DNA of 10,746 bases from an uncultured Clostridium sp. (GTDB taxonomy: Bacteria > Bacillota > Clostridia > Lachnospirales > Lachnospiraceae). Of this stretch, positions 6,904 to 10,746 are shown one piece after another. A program made the translations under genes and the position numbers. The stretch covers positions 1 to 10,746 of the forward strand of contig CATWBR010000123.1 in assembly GCA_958349075.1 (NCBI GenBank). The letters run 5' to 3'. Below the pieces are notes generated by a model that saw nothing but the letters and a program-made list of their open reading frames with translations, was not told the DNA's origin and searched no databases. Position 1 is the stretch's first letter. Every line of letters starts with the position of its first letter.

Positions 6904-8592
6904 TTACAACTGTTCTATCCGTAAGTCAATCTCATCAAACGCTTCTTCAATCGGTTTTCCCGCAGGAACCATCGGGAATACCTTGTCATCCGTCCCAATC
7001 TGACAGTCGATTACCACCGGAACATTCATGCCGATCGCCTCGCGCAGAACCGGCTCCAGTTCCTCTTTTGTCGTCACCCGGTAAGCTTTTGCGCCAAGGC
7101 CTTCCGCCACCTTCACAAAGTCCACCTGATCATTTAAAACGGTCTGTGAATATCTCATGCCGTAGAACAGCGTCTGCCACTGGCGTACCATGCCCAGCAC
7201 ATGATTGTTAAATATAATCTGGATAATCGGGATGTTGTAACGCGTTGCTGTGGCAATCTCGTTCATATTCATACGGAAGCAGCCGTCTCCGCCGATATTG
7301 ATAACGGTTTTGTCTTTGCAGCCCATCTTGGCTCCGATGGCGGCGCCAAGCCCGTATCCCATCGTACCCAGTCCACCCGATGTGAGAAGCTGTCTCGGCC
7401 TCTTATACTTATAATACTGGGCGGCCCACATCTGATGCTGGCCTACATCCGTAGAGATGATTGCCTCGCCGCCCGTCACCTCATATATCTTTTCCATAAT
7501 ATATGGGCCTGTCAGTATCTCTTTATTGTAGCGGAGCGGATACATATCCTTTAACCGCTCCACATGGGCAATCCACTGATCGTGATTAATCGGGTCCAGG
7601 CGGGCATTGAGTTTTCTTAAAATTACTTTGACATCGCCGATAACGCTGGCATCCGTCATGATATTTTTGTTGATCTCCGCGGGATCCACATCGAGCTGGA
7701 GAATCTTTGCATGGGACGCAAAGCGGGACGCGTCTCCCACCACGCGGTCGCTGAACCTGGCTCCCACTACGATCAGAAGGTCGCACTCGGCCACGCCGAA
7801 GTTGGAAGTCTTGGTGCCGTGCATGCCGATCATGCCCGTATAGAGTTCATCCGTTCCGTCAAACGCACCCTTTCCCATCAGGCTGTCTGCCACCGGGGCC
7901 TGAATCTTATGGGCAAATGCATGGAGTTCGTCGGCCGCCTCCGCTGCTACGGCTCCGCCGCCCACGAAAATAAACGGTTTTTTGGATGCTCGGATCATGC
8001 CGAGGGCTTTTTCCAGATCTTCCTCCGTAATCTCTGAATCTTCGCGCTTAATCTCTTCCGGCTTTTTGTATTCGTAATCACATTCCGCCGCCGTCACGTC
8101 CTTGGTGATATCCACGAGGACGGGGCCCGGACGGCCGCTGCTCGCGATGGTAAATGCCCTTCTCAGCACACCCGCCAGTTTTGTTACGTCCTTCACAATA
8201 AAATTGTATTTCGTAATCGGCATTGTTACGCCGAGAATATCGATTTCCTGGAAACTGTCTTTTCCGAGAAGGTTCATCGACACGTTGCAGGTGATGGCCA
8301 CCATCGGGATGGAATCCAGATTGGCAGTTGCAATGCCTGTAACAAGGTTCGTCGCTCCCGGTCCCGACGTGGCCAGGCAGACGCCCACCTTACCCGTGGC
8401 CCTGGCGTAACCGTCGGCCGCATGGGATGCTCCCTGCTCGTGGGAAGTCAGGATATGGGTGATTTCATTTTGATGTTTATAAAGCGCATCGTAAATGTTT
8501 AAAATAGAACCGCCGGGATAACCGAATACGGTGTCGACTCCCTGTTCTTTTAAACATTCGATGACGATTTCTGCTCCTGTTAATGTTTTCAT
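6904..8592 (-). CDS. ilvB: acetolactate synthase large (catalytic) subunit
   Basis: IlvB is the ThDP- and FAD-dependent enzyme that condenses two pyruvates to 2-acetolactate, or pyruvate with 2-ketobutyrate, starting valine/leucine and isoleucine synthesis. The 562-residue protein has the three expected domains: pyrimidine-binding (1-~165) with G-Y-P-G-G-S at 24-29, catalytic E52 in S-H-E-Q-G-A and K-D-S-F-Q-E-I-D at 111-118; a central FAD-side domain (~190-350); and a ThDP pyrophosphate domain with G-G-D-G at 434-437 and N-N at 462-463, followed by L-G-M-V-R-Q-W-Q (466-473). Full biosynthetic length and that L-G-M-V-R-Q-W-Q block favour the anabolic enzyme over catabolic AlsS. AGAGGAA sits just before the ATG. 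It is 67 bases after ilvD. The regulatory small subunit gene is not adjacent, which is less common, so it must lie elsewhere or be absent. Confidence 0.96.
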   Translation of the reverse strand: MKTLTGAEIVIECLKEQGVDTVFGYPGGSILNIYDALYKHQNEITHILTSHEQGASHAADGYARATGKVGVCLATSGPGATNLVTGIATANLDSIPMVAITCNVSMNLLGKDSFQEIDILGVTMPITKYNFIVKDVTKLAGVLRRAFTIASSGRPGPVLVDITKDVTAAECDYEYKKPEEIKREDSEITEEDLEKALGMIRASKKPFIFVGGGAVAAEAADELHAFAHKIQAPVADSLMGKGAFDGTDELYTGMIGMHGTKTSNFGVAECDLLIVVGARFSDRVVGDASRFASHAKILQLDVDPAEINKNIMTDASVIGDVKVILRKLNARLDPINHDQWIAHVERLKDMYPLRYNKEILTGPYIMEKIYEVTGGEAIISTDVGQHQMWAAQYYKYKRPRQLLTSGGLGTMGYGLGAAIGAKMGCKDKTVINIGGDGCFRMNMNEIATATRYNIPIIQIIFNNHVLGMVRQWQTLFYGMRYSQTVLNDQVDFVKVAEGLGAKAYRVTTKEELEPVLREAIGMNVPVVIDCQIGTDDKVFPMVPAGKPIEEAFDEIDLRIEQL

Positions 8593-8627
8593 TTATATTC
8601 CTCTGCTTTCCTGTGATCTTTTATCTC

Positions 8628-8659
8628 ACGGCTGACGCCGGTCTTTTCGAAGACGCCGT
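8628..8659. other. intercistronic hairpin between ilvD and ilvB
   Basis: GTCTT-TTCG-AAGAC (8641-8654) forms a 5-bp stem with a TTCG loop. It stacks on ACGGC (8628-8632) paired with GCCGT (8655-8659), leaving an 8-base bulge at 8633-8640. The heptamer GACGCCG occurs twice (8634-8640, 8652-8658). There is no U-run on the minus strand, so read-through into ilvB is expected; mRNA stability or processing is a possible role. Confidence 0.3.
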
Positions 8660-10330
8660 TTATTTTTTCGGAACTTCCAGTACGGCTCCTCTGTTGCCGC
8701 TGGTAACCATGGCGGAATACCTGGCCAGATAGCCGGTTGTAACCTGAGGCGTCCTCGGCTGCCAGTTCTTCCTTCTCTCCTCCAGTACCTCGTCGGAAAC
8801 AAGAACATTTAACATGTTATGATTGATGTCGATGGATATGATATCTCCCTCTTCCACAAGGGCAATCGGTCCGCCCACGGCTGCTTCCGGTGAAACGTGT
8901 CCAATGGATGCGCCTCTGGATGCGCCTGAAAAACGGCCGTCCGTAATCAGGGCAACGGAGGAACCAAGTCCCATTCCCGCAATTGCCGATGTCGGGTTCA
9001 GCATCTCCCTCATGCCCGGTCCGCCCTTAGGACCTTCATAACGGATCACAACCACATCCCCGGCCACGATCTTTCCTTCCTTGATTGCAGCAATTGCATC
9101 TTCCTCACAGTCGAATACGCGGGCAGGTCCCTGGTGCTCAAGCATCTCCGGCGCTACGGCGGAACGTTTTACCACCGCCGTGTCGGGAGCCAGATTGCCC
9201 TTTAACACGGCAATTCCGCCCGTCTGGCTGTATGGGTTGTCGATCGGTCTTATGATCTCGGGATCCCGGTTTACACAGTTTTTAATATTTTCACCAACCG
9301 TCCTGCCCGTCACCGTCATGCAGTCCAGGTTTAACAGGTTCTTCTTCGACAGTTCGTTCATAACGGCATAAACGCCGCCTGCTTCATTTAAATCTTCTAT
9401 ATATGTAGGACCTGCCGGCGCCAGGTGGCAGAGGTTCGGTGTTTTTGAACTCATCTCATTTACCAGCTCCATGTTCAGATCTACGCCTGCCTCATGAGCG
9501 ACAGCCGGGAGGTGGAGCATGCTGTTGGTGGAACATCCGAGAGCCATATCTACGGTGAGGGCATTTAAGAATGCGTCTTTCGTCATGATATCCCTCGGGC
9601 GGATGTTCTTCTCATACATCTCCATTACCTTCATACCGGCGTGTTTTGCCAGCTTAATACGCTCGGAGTATACGGCCGGAATGGTTCCGTTGCCCTTAAG
9701 TCCCATGCCCAGCACCTCGGTCAGGCAGTTCATACTGTTGGCTGTGTACATGCCGGAACAGGAACCGCAGGTCGGGCAGACTTTATTCTCAAATTCCGTT
9801 ACCTCTTCCTCCGTCATCGTGCCGGCTGCGTAGGAACCCACGGCCTCAAACATGCTGGAAAGGCTTCTCTTCTGTCCATGGACTCTTCCTGCCAGCATCG
9901 GGCCGCCGCTGACGAACACGGTCGGTACATTGACTCTGGCTGCCGCCATCAGGAGTCCCGGAACATTCTTATCACAGTTTGGTACCATGACGAGAGCGTC
10001 AAATGCATGTGCCAGCGCCATACACTCCGTGGAATCTGCAATCAAATCTCTTGTCACCAGTGAATACTTCATTCCAATGTGTCCCATGGCGATACCGTCA
10101 CAGACAGCAATTGCCGGGAATACCACCGGCGTGCCTCCGGCCATTGCAACTCCCAGTTTAACGGCCTCCACAATTTTATCCAGATTCATATGGCCGGGAA
10201 CGATCTCATTGTAAGAGCTGACAATTCCCACCATTGGTTTTCTCATTTCTTCCTCAGTCATGCCCAACGCATTAAATAATGAACGATGGGGTGCCTGCTG
10301 CATCCCTTTTCTTACTGCATCACTTTTCAT
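8660..10330 (-). CDS. ilvD: dihydroxy-acid dehydratase
   Basis: IlvD is an Fe-S dehydratase that turns 2,3-dihydroxy-isovalerate (or -3-methylvalerate) into the 2-keto acid, the third step of valine/isoleucine synthesis. I place the start at the second in-frame ATG (556 residues). It gives the classic [11 protein letters not shown]-terminus and has AAAGGAG at 10341-10347 with a 10-base spacer. The ATG at 10360 would add a basic 10-residue tail with a poor ribosome site. Seen (short numbering): A-V-C77-D78-G-I-A-M-G-H, where D78 fits a Mg2+ ligand; N-C119-D-K; C185-P-T-C188-G-S-C191-[11 protein letters not shown] (433-440); and [10 protein letters not shown] (464-473) with the expected catalytic Ser. 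The loop reads V-P-G-H, not the Cys-containing form of [2Fe-2S] plant/mycobacterial enzymes, suggesting an oxygen-labile [4Fe-4S] type. It is first in the minus-strand array. Confidence 0.96.
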   Translation of the reverse strand: MKSDAVRKGMQQAPHRSLFNALGMTEEEMRKPMVGIVSSYNEIVPGHMNLDKIVEAVKLGVAMAGGTPVVFPAIAVCDGIAMGHIGMKYSLVTRDLIADSTECMALAHAFDALVMVPNCDKNVPGLLMAAARVNVPTVFVSGGPMLAGRVHGQKRSLSSMFEAVGSYAAGTMTEEEVTEFENKVCPTCGSCSGMYTANSMNCLTEVLGMGLKGNGTIPAVYSERIKLAKHAGMKVMEMYEKNIRPRDIMTKDAFLNALTVDMALGCSTNSMLHLPAVAHEAGVDLNMELVNEMSSKTPNLCHLAPAGPTYIEDLNEAGGVYAVMNELSKKNLLNLDCMTVTGRTVGENIKNCVNRDPEIIRPIDNPYSQTGGIAVLKGNLAPDTAVVKRSAVAPEMLEHQGPARVFDCEEDAIAAIKEGKIVAGDVVVIRYEGPKGGPGMREMLNPTSAIAGMGLGSSVALITDGRFSGASRGASIGHVSPEAAVGGPIALVEEGDIISIDINHNMLNVLVSDEVLEERRKNWQPRTPQVTTGYLARYSAMVTSGNRGAVLEVPKK

Positions 10331-10413
10331 ATTTTCTCGTCTCCTTTTTCTTTCTGCCATTTTTTCCGTCTTGTTACATCATGACTGGCTCTGCGACTGA
10401 CTTTTACACGTTC

Positions 10414-10440
10414 AGATAAACGACCATTTTCGGTTTATCT
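10414..10440. promoter_or_regulatory. inverted repeat at the putative ilvD transcription start
   Basis: AGATAAAC (10414-10421) and GTTTATCT (10433-10440) are perfect 8-bp arms separated by 11 bases. An alternative register pairs CGA with TCG inside and lengthens the stem. It sits immediately downstream of the putative -10 element, so it could be an operator or a 5'-end mRNA hairpin. Half-sites resemble a CodY box only weakly (about 5 mismatches). Confidence 0.35.
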
Positions 10441-10443
10441 TTT

Positions 10444-10472
10444 ATTCTACAGCATTTCCCGGCTTTTTTCAC
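10444..10472 (-). promoter_or_regulatory. putative sigma-A promoter for ilvD
   Basis: On the minus strand GTGAAA (10472-10467, 4 of 6 to TTGACA) and TAGAAT (10449-10444, 5 of 6 to TATAAT) are spaced 17 bases apart. Transcription would start near 10437, giving a leader of about 107 bases before the ilvD ATG. It is the best match in this region, but A/T-rich DNA produces chance matches. Confidence 0.4.
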
Positions 10473-10523
10473 CTGTTTTATATGCTTTTTTCCAGGTTTT
10501 TTTTGGATTCTTTCAAGTATTTT

Positions 10524-10555
10524 GGGCTTTTACCGCGTTTTTGTAAAACCTGCCC
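10524..10555. other. bulged hairpin upstream of the ilvD promoter
   Basis: GGGCTTTTAC (10524-10533) pairs with GTAAAA (10543-10548) and GCCC (10552-10555), leaving a 3-base bulge (10549-10551) and a 9-base loop. No U-run follows on either strand. Its role is unknown; it could be part of a longer leader if transcription begins further upstream. Confidence 0.3.
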
Positions 10556-10592
10556 CGGATTGGCATACCGTTTCCGCTTTTTTTGTAATTTT

Positions 10593-10630
10593 ATAAATGA
10601 TGGAGTTTTGTGCAAAACTCCATCATTTAT
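10593..10630. terminator. perfect 17-bp stem, probable terminator of a neighbouring unit
   Basis: Arms 10593-10609 and 10614-10630 pair perfectly around GTGC. On the plus strand the stem core is followed by ATTTATTCTTG and then a long T-run from 10641; on the minus strand by ATTTATAAAATT. It lies upstream of the putative ilvD promoter, so it most simply ends the transcript of an unseen gene beyond 10746, or one reading the other way. A regulatory leader hairpin for ilvD is the alternative. Confidence 0.5.
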
Positions 10631-10671
10631 TCTTGTAACATTTTTTTTGTTTTTTCGGGATTTATGTAGTT

Positions 10672-10720
10672 ATATATTAATTGTAGTCATTTACTTACAA
10701 TCAGTATTTGATTAATATAT
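10672..10720. repeat. AT-rich nested inverted repeat
   Basis: ATATATTAAT (10672-10681) and ATTAATATAT (10711-10720) form a perfect 10-bp inverted repeat. Inside it TTGTA (10681-10685) and TACAA (10696-10700) form a second, shorter one that shares base 10681. A weak minus-strand promoter-like pair (TTGTAA, 18 bases, TATATA) overlaps it. It could be an operator or simply chance symmetry in A/T-only sequence. Confidence 0.25.
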
Positions 10721-10746
10721 CTCGCTTTTTCTAATAAATTCCAGAC

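Larger units (their letters stand above)
10331..10746. other. AT-rich upstream region of ilvD, no gene
   Basis: These ~415 bases hold no convincing gene. They are markedly richer in A/T runs than the coding part. I see one plausible ilvD promoter (10444-10472) and several dyads: 10414-10440, 10524-10555, 10593-10630 and 10672-10720. I looked for a T-box on the minus strand, as would be common for branched-chain genes in Clostridia, and found no T-box specifier-distal motif (GGTGGNACCGCG type). If a regulator acts here it is probably a DNA-binding protein or an unrecognised leader. Confidence 0.5.

Noticed and set aside
10331..10360. Extended ilvD start 10 codons upstream
   Set aside because: The added residues are not typical of IlvD, and the internal ATG has the better Shine-Dalgarno sequence and the classic N-terminus.
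10425..10439. CodY binding box at the ilvD promoter
   Set aside because: About five mismatches to the 15-base consensus; too weak to call without other evidence.
10482..10715. 77-codon plus-strand frame rich in Phe/Leu, resembling a small membrane protein
   Set aside because: T-runs in AT-rich intergenic DNA produce Phe/Leu automatically. It runs through the perfect hairpin at 10593-10630 and lacks a ribosome binding site.
10331..10746. T-box riboswitch for ilvD
   Set aside because: No GGTGGNACCGCG-type antiterminator sequence was found on the minus strand; a CGCGGTA string near 10537 is isolated and lacks the rest.

Overview
The window looks like ordinary chromosome from an anaerobic, Gram-positive, spore-forming Clostridia of the Lachnospiraceae type (old Clostridium cluster XIVa). 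This is inferred from strong AGGAGG-type ribosome binding sites, mid-range GC content, the character of the proteins, and the gene order serC-serA-DUF1015. No tRNA, rRNA, insertion sequence, phage gene or CRISPR array was seen.

Layout. Positions 71-883 (+) hold an RNase Z-like metallo-beta-lactamase-fold hydrolase. It converges on a PaaI-type hotdog thioesterase at 915-1394 (-), with a small hairpin over the junction. The thioesterase diverges from a membrane-anchored M23 peptidase at 1598-2872 (+), which starts at a TTG codon. Positions 2873-3126 lie between two convergent genes and fold almost entirely into one long imperfect hairpin. From 3127 to 10330 everything reads on the minus strand: ilvD, ilvB, serC, serA and a DUF1015 gene, separated by only 61 to 85 bases. 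The last part, 10331-10746, is an AT-rich upstream region with a plausible promoter and several dyads.

How the genes work together. IlvB and IlvD catalyse the first and third steps of valine/isoleucine synthesis. SerA and SerC catalyse the first two steps of serine synthesis from 3-phosphoglycerate. The steps that would complete these routes are not in the window: the acetolactate synthase small subunit (ilvN/ilvH), ilvC, and a phosphoserine phosphatase (serB). The DUF1015 protein carries an A-D-G-H-H-R motif and is the natural suspect for a role in phosphoserine/serine metabolism. A terminator-like hairpin between serA and the DUF1015 gene may lower expression of that last gene.

Most unusual item: the 252-base self-complementary element at 2877-3128. 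It has about 76 possible pairs, and nearly all of its wobble pairs are G-U when read on the plus strand. This suggests an RNA of the plus strand rather than a simple DNA palindrome, but its class could not be assigned. No clearly new multi-gene system is visible.
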